Assembly (NCBI GenBank): GCA_963930655.1
Contig: OZ005601.1
Location: forward strand, 16,174,001 to 16,238,000
DNA: 64,000 bases
Source of the DNA: Myrica gale
Lineage: Eukaryota > Streptophyta > Magnoliopsida > Fagales > Myricaceae
Direction of reading: 5' to 3'
Below the pieces are notes generated by a model. That model worked only from the letters and a program-made list of their open reading frames with translations, was not told the origin of the DNA and made no database searches. The position numbers and the translations under genes are program-made. How positions within the stretch are numbered: position 1 is the first letter of the stretch; every line of letters starts with the position of its first letter. This document shows positions 1 to 13,370 of this stretch, piece by piece.

Positions 1-1925
1 ATGGAGGCAACTTGATGGGGGGGAGCTACGAGACTTCTGCCAATAACGATTCCTTTAGAATTGGTCCATTCACTTATTGTTTGAGTTTTAATTATCTGTT
101 ATGTTACTTTTGAATTTATAATTTAAATTATTGTTTTGAGTTTTAATTATCTGTTATGTTGCTTTTAAATTTGTAATTTGAATACCGTGTGTCTAGCGGG
201 TGAGAAGTAAGTTTGATTTTCAAATTCCATTAAGTTTTCTCTTTTATAAAAGAGAAGGATTATCCAATAAAAGACAGATTTGTTTAAAGATGATGACGTA
301 GAGGACCCCCTCGGAGATCTATGAAAAAATTCCTTTTCTACATATACACTATTGATTTCATTTGACGGACTGAACTTTGGAGGCTGACTCCACTAGTAGC
401 TCCGCTCATCTTTTTCCTTCTCTTGCAGGTCTCCTGATAAGAATGCAAAATGTCATATTTTCTCCCTTAATATTTAGTCCTTTATACTTATTTGGTGTCT
501 AAATGTACTCATTATTCTTATGTTTTGATTTAGGATAGAAATGGAGACGTTAAGTGCAAAATGAAGTTAATTGGATGATTTTGGACAGTTTCAATATAGC
601 TTCGTAATTGGGGCATAACTCTCTCATCCAAGCTCTGATTGAGATGATTCAAGATTCTATGAAACATCAAGAAAAATATCTACAACTTTCATGCCTTGAG
701 TTATTAGAGACACTAGCTGTGTGAAGGACGAAATCGGGCTTGAAATTGCGCCACCTGCACTATTGACACTCTTTAACATTCCGAAGATTGTAATTATAAT
801 ACGCGGATCTGACCTGCTGGTTTTGGGAAGTTTCTAGACCTGGTGCACGAAAATTCCAGATGAAGACACCACTTTCCTAGTTTTATTAGGTCTTTATTTT
901 ATTTTTAATATTTTCCTTAAATAGTCAGATTTGGAATTGTTATAGTTTTAGAATATATTTAGGAGATTTGGTAGGGCTGTAGCACTTAGGTTGAATGGGT
1001 AAAAAAGAGAGGTATCAGACTTCTGAACCAGCCGCCTCTCTCTCCCCTCTCTTCTAACTTCTCCTCCGAGTTTTCATCATAGCCCCGCGTGGCTAAAATT
1101 TTATAATTAGTCGAAGGAACATGGAAGCCTCGGAATCAGTAAAACTGTGAGATCTAATTTGATTTCATTGTTCAATTTATGCTTTGAGTATCAAATATTC
1201 TTTTGCGCCTATTTTCATGATTGTCTCATTTAATAACTAGGAGGCCTACAAGTTTATTTTTTGTTGCAATCTAATGCTAGGTTAGATATCAAATCTGTAA
1301 TTGTTTGATCCCTCTAATTTGTGAAGCAACTAAGATTTAATGATTTGCTGTGTCAAAAATTATTAGATCTTAGGAAGAACGATCAACAAAATCAAATGCA
1401 ACCGCTTGTGTTGTTTAGATTCATCGATCTCTCTAATTCTTAAGGCTGCTACTCGATTAAACCTTTAGCGCTTGTCTTGGGTTGTTTAGTAGTTAGGGTT
1501 CATTAGATAGCTTGTTTTATAATTAAAGGAGAGATAGGAAAATAGTTCTAGCGTCGAATACTCAAAGTGTGAATTGATATATGCTTGCATCGATTATCAG
1601 TTGTAAAATTCCGATGGTGGATGTTGACTTTGACCAAGGTTTGTTCTTTTGATTGATACTTTAATTTGTATTGTTTCTTAGTTATTTTTCTTAAAATTGT
1701 TTTTGTTATACTCAAACCCCCTATCCTTGTTCATGTAGCATAAAACTAGGCTAGATACTCTCCATGGGAACAATCCATACTCGCACCACTACATGTATTT
1801 TTAGGAATATAGGTTGTATTAATTTGGTTGCCTACAACAACACACCGTCTCCCTACCTAGGGTTTGAAGGCGGACTCTTCATTGCTAAATCGATTGTGCT
1901 GGATTTTTTTTACTCCATTAGTTGA
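1..1925 (+). repeat. Decayed LTR-like sequence ending near a primer-site relic
   Basis: No gene is recognisable in this stretch. It reads like a degenerate plant LTR: AT-rich, full of stops, with a pyrimidine-rich tract near 1035. Near 1905-1945 it reaches sequence resembling the conserved LTR/primer-binding junction of Tat/Athila-type Ty3-gypsy elements (a CTCCATTA block, then a GTCTGTGGGA core). The lineage is inferred from that short signature only. The left border lies outside the window, and no partner LTR or TSD could be assigned. Confidence 0.35.
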
Positions 1926-3029
1926 CATCGTCTGTGGGAAAGACGGAGTTGAGCGATTCCAAAGATTTTTAGCCATTCATTACCTCTCGTCAGATTTTTT
2001 TTTTGAAAATCATCATCATCATTGTATCAATGATGAGCGAAAAGTTATTTTGCTTGCGAACTCCAAAACCTTTGAGTTCAAGCTCTGTGATCCTCTTTTT
2101 TTGAAATATTTCGAATCGTGAAGACCTCCAGCGCTGTCTTATAGTAATGGACACTGTCATTAAATTGATGTTACAGTTAGTGGAAGGATTGTGAAAGCAA
2201 TAGTCTCCATTTGACACCCAATTTACCTAATGATTCAGCAAACTAGCCTACTATAGCTTTGCCGAATCACCCATGTAGCTTGGCCAAATCATTCTCACTA
2301 ATTTGCACCTCTAGAAACATATAAAATTCCTTGATTCCTCACGCTTCAATAGGTCTAGGATAACTTGGAGGAGTCATCACCCTGTCAAGCCGAAACCCCC
2401 ATGGATTACAAGCTAAATTTTCAATTTTTTTTTTTTTTACATTTATCCAACCGGTTTTACATGAACATATCTAGCCGATTTTTCACTTTTTCTTGGTTAA
2501 TGGCAAAGTCCAACTTGTCTTCCTTTTGAACCTATCCAAAGCATGATTACAAACCTTGAATCTAGTCTTCCATACACATGTAAAATTCGGCCCCATTGGT
2601 GTCCATGTGGCTGCCATGTCATCCAATTTGCTTAAGTGATAATTCGGCACCTATATGCTTCCTAATCATTAAATTAGCTTAGTATTTCTTAAGTAAAGTA
2701 ATTTAGCCAAAATACTTCAAATGTAGACTAGAGAATATGGTTACTAATATCAAAACTATCGAGCTTAATCGTGACCTTAATCTAGCTTATTAACCCCTAA
2801 TGCAACATTAAAAAAATTTATTTTTAATTCAAAATATTGCATTTTAAGCTAAACAAAAGTTTCCGGTATGACAGCTTTTGCGCTAGCTCTTGCTTTATTT
2901 GTCCCACTCAATGGAAACCCATACATGTTTTTCTCAACTCCACAAGTGGGTTTCGTATAGCATCTATCACTATCCTTCGCAAAAGCCATGGACCAAGCAG
3001 AGATTGAGGTGAAAAATGTGGAGGGTGCG
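1926..3029. other. Unassigned repeat-like sequence
   Basis: This stretch is AT-rich, with long T runs (around 2430-2450) and no coding frame that resembles a known family. A TGTCA-to-TGACA pair at about 2384 and 2875 could bound a small LTR-like unit, but the flanks do not form a target-site duplication. I see no gene here. Confidence 0.3.
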
Positions 3030-3038
3030 ATTTCTTAT

Positions 3039-4030
3039 GGATTTGGATTCAAACTAGACCGTACGAAAAATACACATCTGGACCTACGGTATGGATTGAA
3101 TCGGAAAAATCCAAAGCTTCACAGGTCTCCACCTCATTTAATGAGGATTTTAAGGCGTTGGTTCGGTTGGGCTCCTTGCGGAGCCTATCAGGCTTGCTTC
3201 AGTCCCCCTTTTCTCTCTCTTTTGCCGAAATAGTCAAACCAACAATTGTGTGACTAGTCCTCCGAAGGTACAAATGGAACACACATTTTTTTTTTATTTC
3301 TTCCCAAATTTGATCCATTTTGAAGATGTTACAAACATAAAGGAAGGGAATATGGTAATGACGAAAATTGTGAAGGCATACCTTTCTAGAGAGACAAAAA
3401 GGGCTTGTGATATCCCCTGACAACTATGTTATTCCTATCTAATATAACAATATAAGCATATTGATGTCATAAATAGGTTCCCATGGCAAGCATTTATGAA
3501 AATAATGGCACGCATTTTTGAAAATGTGATGCAATATTTTTATTGCTAGCGAGACAAAATTCTGTTTGTTTGATAAATTATTAAGCTCTCCTTTTACTAA
3601 AATACACGAACTTTATTTTTTCCTTCTTATTTTCTTTAGATAGAAACACTTTCTATCTCTACCAATGATGTGGTATGACTAGTAGTTTTGTGGCCACTAT
3701 TCTTTACATCAATGATACGGTCTGATCACTAATGTTTTTTAAATAATGAAGTCCAACCATTATTTTTTACCTCTATGATGCGGTAGATGCGTGTTCCAAT
3801 CGTATCAGTCAGAGTACTGGTCGCACAACTTGTTTAATGGTCCGACCGATACGGCTAAAGAGAGAAAAAGGGAGCCTGACCATATGTCGCGAGGAAACGA
3901 GCCGAGCTGAGGCCTCACAAGCCTCATTAAATGAGGCGGAGACAAGTGAGGTGTTGGATTTGTGAGATTCAATCCAGACCATATGTCCGGATATGTCTGG
4001 ATCTGTACGGTTTAGTTTGAATCTAAACTC
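3039..4030. mobile_element. Mutator-like fold-back (MITE-type) element
   Basis: The two ends are long imperfect inverted repeats. The left arm (3039 to about 3190) starts GGATTTGGATTCAAAC and carries a CTCATTTAATGAGG block. The complement of the right arm (about 3865-4030) starts GAGTTTAGATTCAAAC and has the same internal block. The flanks form an imperfect 9-bp duplication: ATTTCTTAT at 3030-3038 and ATTTCCTAC at 4031-4039. Long arms plus a 9-bp duplication are typical of Mutator-like elements. No transposase is encoded, so it would need one supplied in trans. Arm divergence suggests an old insertion. Confidence 0.6.
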
Positions 4031-4479
4031 ATTTCCTACTGGGGCGATTTCGAAAGTGAGATTAGGAGACGAAAAGTTGATTTGGGCATTCTCATGTCTG
4101 AGCAGTAGAATTTCTATTTACCCAATTAGATTTCGGCAACAACACCATGGTGTTGTCTATTCTGCACCCAATTATTCTTTGCCCTGTTATCTGAAACAGA
4201 GTTGGGAAGCTCCAAAGATTTTTTAAGGCTTTGTGATCGTGTAATCGAAATCACTTATTAAGTACCCACGTTGTACTCTTAGGTAGCAATCTTATATTTT
4301 TTTTGGAGTTTTATGTATAAAATTTCAATCTCACTTTTTGTTTACTACATTGTCTTTTTTGATTGATTTTTTTTTTTTGTAGACATTGATCGTGCTAAGT
4401 GTTAGGATTGTTTTGAGTGTATTTTTGATGCATTTATGTATTTGAGATTGTGTGGGAGGTGGAGGGAGGTTGTCTTGGC

Positions 4480-7340
4480 TGACTTAACTCGTCATCTTCT
4501 TCGATGAGTCCGGACGGTGTTGGCACACGATGGGACGCTAAATCGTATCCCATAAAAGAATATGTTATGTTTTACGTGTGTCCGGACGCTTTATCGAAGT
4601 TGTTCGGATGCCAGTTTATATTAATTTTGAATATTTGTTGCCTTTGTACTTCGTTTGGACGGCTTTGGTAAGTGGTTCGGATGGATTATTGGTGGTAGAA
4701 TCCTTTATAATTCTATCTAGACGCCTAAGCTATGGCGTTGGGACACTTCTGTAGAAACGACATCCTTTTCAACTTGTCCAGATGATTGTTTCTTCTCGTC
4801 AAGACGTGTCTTGATGTCAAACAATGGCGTTTGACCAAAGTGTTTTATATATACGCTATCCGTGCGAATGGATGCATAACTGTTTGAGCGACATTTTCTT
4901 GTGTGTGAACGCTTTTCATATCGTGCGGACACCTTATCTAATTGTGCAAACGCTTTTTTTGCAGGTTAAGAAAACATGAGCAAGCATCCTCGCATTGTGG
5001 CTAAGGCTTTCAATAGCCTAGCAGAACCTGACACACCTTTATTTCTGGAGCAACAACTGATGTTATTTATCTCCTGATCGACTGCTATCAAGCTGTAGAT
5101 TGTCTTGGCAGATTTCAATGACCTGAGATTCGAGAGGTGATAGACGCTCAAGGTTGGGTACTGTTTCTGTAGAGGACAGGCGTCGTGCCCAACACCCGAG
5201 TCCTATTCTCACTGGATGAGCTAACGAGATTTATGGTCCATGAGAGGCCTGTGGATGCATTCCCTTCGATAGAGCTTCTTGAGAGCTTCCTAAATCTGAG
5301 GTAGTTCAGGCAATGCTGGCTCAAATACTGTTGTTTTGGAGGGAAGCAGAATGAGCCATGGGCAGCTGCTTCCTTTTTGGAGGATTATGCACCTGATCTT
5401 CTTTTATTGCATTGACCTGAAGAAACACACAACAGAGGATCATGTCGGTTGATCTGGCTGCATACATTTTCATGAATGTGGAGGCACTATCACACGAGTT
5501 AGATTTTCTGCCATACCGAGTTCTACTGAAGCAGTTCCTCAACGCGATGCTAGTATCTGAGGGCGTAGAGGAGTCGAAGGGGTGGATCTTCTGCCCCTAA
5601 AAAAGACTACCTTGTCGCTTTCTATGGCCTAGACACATCGATAACATCTCGTGTAGGCAACTATTGGTAGATATTAAGAGCAGCATCCACAGGTTGAGGA
5701 GTAGAATCCCGGTCAGAGCTAGACCCAGACGCAGCCACCGCCTTGAGTAGATCGCTCGGTGGAGGATCTGAAGGTGGAGATGACCGCTACTGTGCGATTG
5801 GTGATGCACCCACCTATCTGGTGCTGAGTAATATCAGTGCTCAGCTCATAGCACTCGAGACTAAGGTCAGCTAGCAGTGTTCTCAGCTGAGGAAGCAGGT
5901 GGAGGTAGTTCGGACAGTAGTAAGCTCTCATTAGGCGGCTTGGGGATATGGAGGAGCACATGATACGTGTGCGTGATTTTATATAGCTTGCGGCTGATAA
6001 GTAGCTCCTCTTGGGATTTATTTTGTTTTTTGAAGTTCTTTTTATATTTTATTTCGAGAAAATTTGATATAGTTATGTTATTTATATTTCGTACATTTCA
6101 TATAGTTGTATATTTGGTTTATATTTTGGACATGAATATTTATTGTTAGTATATGGGTATTTCAGTTTTTTCATTATTAGTTAAAATGTTAATTTATGTT
6201 GTGTTTCTCTTTTCATTACACATCTTCAAACTTCAAAACTATATATCATTCTTAGGGTTGTTTATGTTATTAACTCACTTAGATTTATATTTGAGATTAA
6301 TATACTTTTCTTGGACATACTTAGGTTTATGTTTGTCATTAACACAATTTGGTTATTTAAAATTTGATAATAAATTGAATCATATGAGTTATAAAGAAAA
6401 TTAGTTTGCGAAAAATTGTTTGGATGACTTTTTAAGGGTCCTAACGGCTTACTATGAGCTCGCTGTCGTCTAGTAAAAACCAACTGTGCGGACGGAAAAG
6501 AGACGTCCGGACGTTGCTGTTAAACATGAATTTTTTGCAAGTATACAAAGATACAATGTGGTATTAGGATGCAAAACGATGTTGTCCAGATTATGATGTC
6601 GTCCGGACATTTAACATGACCTTTCGGACGCGTTCGTTTCAAATAATTTTTGAGCATTTATAGGAAAAAAAATGTTGTCGTTTTGCTTTGCAACATGGTG
6701 TCGTCCATTTTGAGGATCCGTGCGGATGGTTGTGAAATTTTAGGCGTTATTGATTTCCCTAAAAAAAAATTAAAGACAGAGGTGTTCGCATAGGAGTTAG
6801 TACGCCCGGATAGGGAATTCGTGGAATGAAAGGGAGAAATCGCACACAGTGGCATGAAAAGCATGTATTTTTTTTAAAAAAATTTCAATTTGAAGAAGAG
6901 AAGAAGTGGGGAGTTGATTTGGACGTACAATCTCAAGAAAAAGGATGTGTAAGGATCAAACTAAAGGAGGAATTCCCATTGGATTGCATTCGAGGTTATT
7001 GGATTTAAAATGTTATTGATTTTAGGAGGAAAAGCAAAGAGTTTGTTATGAAAAGCATGGATTTTTAGAGTTTTTAGGTTCTAAAATGATAGGAATGAGT
7101 TTGGGGATGTTTGTGTTGTTCATATATTGAAGTTTTTGGGATTTGCGTTGTTTTTCGGATGATTTTGGAGTGATTTTTGGGTCTGTTCGTCGAATAACTG
7201 TTTTCTTTGAATATCGCAGGTCGGACGACATGTGATTCTTTCGGACATTGATGATTCTTTCGAACATTAACACAGCCCCGAATGCTTTTATGCATGGTTC
7301 AGACAGTTTTAACTCCTTTCAAACGATTTTTTGCTAGAAA
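4480..7340 (+). repeat. GTCCGGACG-type dispersed repeats (CACTA subterminal arrays)
   Basis: Short motifs of the form TGTSCGGACG recur in two clusters. One lies at roughly 4500-4960 (for example 4509-4517 and 4579-4589), the other at roughly 6480-7330 (for example 6486-6494 and 6504-6513). Weaker copies appear again at 13020-13210, just inside the recognisable CACTA end. Subterminal arrays of 10-20 bp transposase-binding motifs are a hallmark of En/Spm (CACTA) elements. Two separated clusters on the left suggest rearrangement, or two overlapping CACTA copies. The left terminal CACTA sequence was not found. Confidence 0.5.
4976..5960 (+). pseudogene. Unrecognised decayed coding relic beside the CACTA element
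   Basis: Several in-frame stretches look like former coding sequence but are broken by stops and frameshifts. The first is about 37 codons from 4976; another runs from about 5441 to 5597 and contains LDFLPYRVLLKQFLNAML. The LPY(R/G)xLL pattern resembles a domain often called putative plant transposon protein, also seen in the env-position ORF of the SIRE element at 43-44.5 kb (motif LPYEMFL). That link rests on one short motif and is an inference. The region lies between two clusters of CACTA subterminal motifs, so it was probably carried by, or inserted into, that element. Confidence 0.3.
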
Positions 7341-7428
7341 TTTCGATGCAAATCTCCTTAAGTCCTCCAGATTTACATTTAGCATTGAGCTTGCACACTC
7401 GCATTCAACGTTTGGTATTTTAAGCTGA

Positions 7429-7623
7429 ATGTTGAAGATGTGTATTTGGAAGCTGAGGAAAAATGCTGTTGAAATTTTTAAAGCAATAATCACAACGGTC
7501 GGGACTGAGGTGAATCAAGTGTTTTATATTGATGATATAAAGTTGGGTGGTCACTGTAAGATTGTTCAAAAGATTACCCCTAGAAGCACGTATGATATTC
7601 CACCTATTGAAAGAGGAAGTTAG
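7429..7623 (+). pseudogene. CACTA transposase TNP2 C-terminal (DUF4216-like) fragment
   Basis: The 64-codon frame ends with VNQVFYIDDIKLGGHCKIVQ followed by a Y-D-I-P motif. This matches the C-terminal DUF4216-type segment of plant CACTA TNP2 (TnpD) transposases, where a QVFYxDDxKxG...VVQK...DVPE pattern is usual. The bulk of TNP2, including its catalytic region, is absent upstream, so this is a truncated relic. It lies about 0.55 kb before the Ptta/En-Spm relic on the same strand, which is the normal CACTA gene order. Confidence 0.65.
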
Positions 7624-8167
7624 TGGAGAAGGATTGTCGAAACGTGATGCATACCAAGACATGTTCCCGTTGACCAGAAATGATCTTGACATTTTTATGT
7701 GTCGATAACTGGTCAAAGTGGTCTACAACAGCAGCGTGACATTGAAGAAAACGATGATTCATCAGACTCGTTCCGTAATGATTGTAGTGATTCTGAAGAA
7801 TATGATTCCAAAGACTAAAGTAATTTTATCGTTTCACTTTACTTTACGTTTTTATTTTATAATCATTTTGAGTTACATGCATAATTTGTTTTTTCACTAA
7901 TATTAATTTTTTTGGTCACAGGGCGACGTCATGCCAGCGTGAGGAAAACATATTCGACACGATTTATTTGACACATCGGTTCGAGCTGAGATTACTCCCG
8001 GTACAGTAGCAGTGTCGGGTCCTTCGCTTAGAGATTACAATGAATTATCGTCCCCTACCACAACTAGTCCAGCATACACCTAAAGTAGTTGTGCGTGTAA
8101 GTATGTTACCTAATCTATTTTGATTATATATTATGACTTTTCAAATTGTATGCTAACTAATTTTTAA

Positions 8168-9408
8168 ATGTATTATTCTTCATTTTTAAAGACATCCGGG
8201 ATCAAGCTTGGAATAGGTAGTACGAACGGGATTGCATTACACAAGGCTCGTCTTAAAGGACAACTGACTGTCCATATCCCTAATGGACGTAAAGGCGGTG
8301 ATGACAAGGCATCTTCGATGCTATCAAGTCACATTGATTCACTCATTCGACAACATGCCCCATTTCAAATGACTATGTGGAGGGAAGTCTCTGATGAAGT
8401 AAAATCATACGTGATGAACCGAGTATTGGTTTGTATAATTTATTAAATTTTAATTGTGAAAACTTTTATACTTACAAACTGTTATATATGTTAAGGATGA
8501 CTTCGAATTAGATTATGACTGACCCAAGGATCGCATCTCCATGACGCTACGATGAACACAACGTACATGACACATAGAAATAGCATGTACCAGCATTACT
8601 TGGTGTTCAATAATAAAGAAGAGGCGTTACAGTACCCAATGCATAGGAGAAGTGCAATCAATTGGGCTAATAGAGCTAAGCTAAAGATTGTACACAATTT
8701 GGGAGCAAGGTCCTTCCAACGTGTGAAAACGCACGAGAGCGTTGTTAGTAAGTAATAAATTATATTTTTTAGAAATATTACTTAAATAAATGACTTAGGA
8801 ATTTTAATATGCATGTTGGATATTTCTTCTAATATACAAAAAAAATCGGAAGCTGGACAGATTAATCATTCGTTGCCAAATAAAAAAATGCATACGGATA
8901 AGGATAGCATGTGGACATCAGAAGATGCACGGGAAAATTTTGTTTGTTGTAACGTTAGATTTAGTGATGCATTCGTTATCTCTTTATGTTTCATATGTGC
9001 TAACTTTATTTTGTTTTCTAAATTTGTAGGAAAAATGAGGCGTTACAGTTGCATCATGAGTCAAAAGAAAAGCCATATGTGCCCAGTTTAAGCCGTTAAG
9101 TATGTTCTGTTGGATCATCTACTTTAATATCGTCCGTTGATTTGTCCCAAAAATTGGAGGAGGCCAGATTAGAGATAGATGATGGCTAGACAGATGGAAT
9201 ATGAAGAGTTTTTGGTCAACTGATCAGAAATGGAGCAAACAATGTGAGAGAATCAACAAATGATAGAGGAGCAGCAACGTAAGAAACAAGAAGAGCATCA
9301 ATAGATGACGGAGGGGCCACAACGGAAAAAACAAGAAAAGGGTGAGAAGATGATGGAGCACATCATACAGCTGAGTTCTCGTATAAGGCCTAAACGAGGA
9401 TTTGCGTA
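8168..9408 (+). pseudogene. En/Spm (Ptta-type) transposase-associated gene, decayed
   Basis: Successive exon-like pieces match the Ptta/En-Spm plant transposase family (Pfam Transposase_24). Codons from about 8190 read GIALHKARLKGQLTVHIPNG, then IRQHAPFQMTMWREV and a VLDxFELD-like piece after a possible intron at 8427-8493. A second block at 8552-8755 has the family pattern KEEALQYP. A glutamine- and glutamate-rich tail (9230-9408) ends RIRPKRGFA. Stops (for example in the piece near 8520) and broken phases show it is not functional. In intact CACTA elements this product binds subterminal repeats and helps TNP2. Confidence 0.7.
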
Positions 9409-9686
9409 GATTATGTATTTTCACTAATTGATTAGTACTTATCGATTATGTATTTTATTTACTTATGAAGATTACATAAGTGCAGACATTTTATTATTAT
9501 TATGAGTTTGAATATCTTTCTATTAGTATTATTTGCAAATTATTTTTAAATTTTTAATTAAACTAATTCAAATAGGTAATAACGGTTCGAACGGCAACAA
9601 GCACGTCTGCGTGGCTATTCTTCCATGCACAGGTTCTTAATTAAAAAAAGTTCGTATGGTAAGAAAACCTGTTCGAACCTTGAATG

Positions 9687-12600
9687 TGTGAAACCCCGAA
9701 TTTAATTATGTTATTTATGTTTATGTATTTGTTTTGGATTTAATTTTGGGGTTGTTATTTGGCCTAATGTAAGGAATTTTATGATATTACAATGACTTAT
9801 GGAATTTTAGTATTCAAGGATATGTAAAGTACATTTTATTATATTTTATGGTTGCTGAAATTTAGTTAAGTATTTTCATTTTTATGATAAGTTATGGTTG
9901 TGAAGTCCTATGTTAGTGCATGTTGAATTATCTTCGGTTTTGGTTTTATTTGGCAAATAGCATGTTCTTAAGTAGACTGATTAGAGTATCACTAAGTAGG
10001 CTGATTAGAGTATCACATGATGGGCATAGAAGGCAAAAGAGAAGGGATATTTTGGTGCTTCACGTGGAGTGCTCATATATATATATATAAAAAAAGAGAC
10101 AAGAATTAAAGGCTGTCGCCCATGCAACCAATGAGCATGGGCGTAGTAAACAAAGTTTGTTTCCTTTGCACGTGAATGAGGCTAAGTCTATGCCTCATTC
10201 ACACCCTCACACCACACATTCATTTCAGCACTCACATTTCACTCCATTTGGCCGAAGTTCTCCTTTCATTGCTTCCATTTCACTTCACTTCCCTCACGCC
10301 ACTCTCATCACTTACACTGAGCTCACTCTTGGCTTTACCTCACAGCACCCATTTTAGTCACACACAAGAGAGAACCCGAGAGATAAGGGAGAAGGGGAAG
10401 CTTGAACCGAATAGGAAGAAGAAGAAATCAAAGGAGACAAACAGGTCAGGGTAAGGGAAATCTGGCCTTTTTGATATTCTACCTCCATGAGCTTTTCCTT
10501 CCCTAGATTCTAACCATGAATGTCCTATTATAGGTGTTCTCTAACCATCTCTAGTGTCCAGCTATAACTCCTAAGGTAAGATTCGGTTTTCTTTGGAGTT
10601 CTTGGTCGAATGTCCTCTTGCATGTGATGTTAAATCCTTCCTTTGGCTGAATCTGTTATTGATGTCTTTCCCTTGAAATATTTCTTGAATAATGGAGTTG
10701 TAGTGTTGTGATGTATTGCTGAAAATGGTTGATGGAGGAAGGGATTAATGCCACGGTTTTGGTCTAATGATGAAGGAAGTGATGATTTTTGGTTCTAGTG
10801 TTGAATATGTTAACATGCATGTAAGATAGGTTGGTATTGGCCGAATCTTGTTCAATGTCATGTTTGGTTAAAGCTATAAATAGATAATGTTGCATGTAGG
10901 ATTGGTGGTCATTGTGGCCGAATATGTTGTTGCATGTCCTTAAATTGAACTTTTGAAGATGGTTTGTGTTGGTGATGAAATTTGCTAGTCGTTGAGGTAT
11001 GTTGAAGGCAACAGTTTTGGGTTTAATAAGGTTGGAAAATATGTTAGCTTGTGAGTTGTGATAAGTGTAGAAAAATGTACTAAATGCATGGGAAGTTTAA
11101 AGTGTAATCCTTGATTTTTGGAGGTTGTTGTGTTGCTGTTATAACCCTTGAGAATAAATGTAAACATGGTGAATTTGATTGATGTTAGGGCTTCGGTCAG
11201 TGGCCTAAGTCTAGGAATAAATGTATATTTGGAAATTCTATCATGTATACAAGAGAATGGAAGGAAAAAGGGGAGTGTTAGCCGAATGTCTCCTTTGGTG
11301 ACAACTTGCAGATTTGATGTATGATATGTCCTTTGATGTTGCTCGCTGTTAAGTGTATTTCATGTCGGTTATAAGGTATAGAACAACAAGCTTATCACCC
11401 AAGTAAATCAAGGTGTAATTGGAGAACATGGATTAGGCACACTCGGGTCAAGTAGATTGATTATATGTGATGTTATTCTTAATAACTTGGTGAGAATTGT
11501 TCATAGCATAAAGAATGGAAATTAGACGTAGATAAGTTTTTGTTTTGACTTGGAATTCTTAGTATGAAATGTACTTGCTGATTTTCATGGATAGGCCTTG
11601 GAATCAATGATGTTGATGGGAAGAATCAGTGTACTAAGTTGAATACAAGTTCGTCATATGGTAGTTTAAATCAGCAACCTTGTTGGAGTTGTTTGATGCA
11701 TATGTTATTGTTTTCAAAATTGTTTTATGCAAGTTAAGTTTAAAAAAGTCTTTTGTAAGTGAAGTCATAATTTCAAAGATATGAATTTTGGAAAACCAAA
11801 AATGTTTATATGTATTTTTGGTATGTCTATTGGACTAGATACCTGAGTGTCTAAGTAACATATTTAACTCGCTTGTAGGCAAAGCACCACGTGAATTTCA
11901 GGAGGAACAAGGTAAGTGGATGTAAGTGGAAACTTACTCTTTTTCGAAAACTGGAATGATACACAACATGATTTTCATGATCAAGTGTGACATTGTTATC
12001 AAGCATGAACACTCACTGTTATCAAACATGACATGACATGAGCATTTGCATGATTTTCTTTAAAGAAAAAGAAGTTTTGTGCAAATGAAAGCATGAAAGA
12101 GTTTTTATGATGATAAGTTAAGTTAAGGGGCTTTGGTCGGTACCGTATTATCAAGAAGGTGTATCCACTCCGAAGGACGAATGCAAGAAGGATGGGTAGT
12201 CCTCGAGGTAAGTGCAACCACACTGAAGAACGAATGCGAGAAGGTGTGGACCTCCAAGGGTCGTGTCTAGCCATCAGGCCTGAGGCCACTTCAAGGGCTA
12301 GCTGGACCAGATGTTATGTCTCCAAGGAAAAAAGGGGGCGGTTCCAATGGAAATGCACAACCCTGACTTGAGGGGTTAAATGGAGCGTATGTAGCCCACA
12401 AGATAAGAAATAATTATTTTCAAGGACCAAGTGTCGTTTTAAGTACATGTATACGTTTTCAAGAGCAAGAGCGTGTGCATATGCAAACCATGCACATCAA
12501 GTTTCACGATCATTCATGATTTACATGTTCAAGTTATATGCTCATATTTCCCTTACTGAGTCTTTTGACTCACGAGTTTTTTTTTAAATTGTATCATTCC

Positions 12601-12910
12601 AGATGTTCCAAGTGAAAACAATCCTAAGGATTACTTGTCTTGAGAGGAAGGACTTTCCATGTATTTTGATGTTGGTGACTATTGACTAATGTGGTATGTC
12701 ACTTAGAAAGTGTTTAGTCTCTGATATGTAATTAGATGTTACTCATATGATAATGAAATCCTTTTGTGTAAATTATGGTTTATTTAGATTCCTTCGGCCC
12801 ATCTCTCTCTCAGTTATATTCCGCTGTTATGGGTTAAGTTCGATGGAGCATTATTTCGAGTTTGCTCACGGCTGTCATTGGCCCTTCGGAATAGCGTTCG
12901 GGGCTTGACA
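9687..12910 (+). mobile_element. Giant solo LTR (Ty3-gypsy, Tekay/Del-like), TSD GAATG
   Basis: The unit starts TGTGAAACCCCGAA and ends TTCGGGGCTTGACA, giving imperfect inverted ends of TG...CA type. It is flanked by a perfect 5-bp duplication GAATG at 9682-9686 and 12911-12915. There is no gag-pol inside, so this is a solo LTR left by unequal recombination. Internal landmarks shared with the LTRs at 34826 and 60452 are GGTCGGTACCGTA (about 12136), repeated GAAGGACGAATGC-like blocks, and CTTACTGAGTC...GACTCACG near the 3' end. The Tekay/Del assignment rests on LTR length (3.2 kb) and that last signature. It is inserted in the CACTA element. Confidence 0.85.
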
Positions 12911-13370
12911 GAATGGGTGATAGATGTATGATAGTCGACGTTTCATACGTTCCCATGGGTTAAATAGACTATGTGTCCACACAAACTGAATACTTGTTTG
13001 CACAGTTTCTAAGGTGACAAATAACTATTTTGTCATAAATGAAATAACCGTGCGCACAAATGTTATATGACAAAATGATTTTTGCCACATTGGAAAAAAT
13101 GTTCGCACGTTTCAGGCAAACGGATGAAGAGTACTAGGCCATGACAAAATTGAAGTTCATCAAGATAGCAGAAAACCGTTCGGAAAGTACGGACTCCTGT
13201 CTGGATGGTTTTGAGTGAGGAGACACGAAAATTGTCACCTAAAGCCTTTGCTGACACGCTTTAGGTGAAAAACTGGGTGCAACTCGATTTTGTCACCCAA
13301 AACCTTTGGTGACTAAATATGCACATTGGATGACAATTTGTTGATACCCAAAGTGCATTTTCTTGTAGTG

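Larger units (their letters stand above)
4480..13370 (+). mobile_element. Decayed CACTA (En/Spm) DNA transposon, right end defined
   Basis: The right end reads TTTTCTTGTAGTG at 13358-13370, whose complement CACTACAAGAAAA is the classic CACTA terminal repeat. Inside lie subterminal motif arrays and fragments of both CACTA genes (TNP2 C-terminus and Ptta-type). A solo LTR at 9687-12910 is nested within it. The left boundary given is only the first subterminal motif cluster; no left CACTA terminus was found, so the element is probably truncated or rearranged. The expected 3-bp duplication would start with ACC at 13371, but it cannot be tested without the left end. Confidence 0.6.

Noticed and set aside
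2384..2875. A small LTR-like unit with TGTCA/TGACA ends.
   Set aside because: Flanks show no duplication, and no second copy or retrotransposon feature supports it.
10157..10454. Overlapping 60-90 codon plus-strand frames (Ser, His, Thr rich).
   Set aside because: They fall inside the solo LTR at 9687-12910, in its pyrimidine-rich leader-like part, and have no family resemblance.
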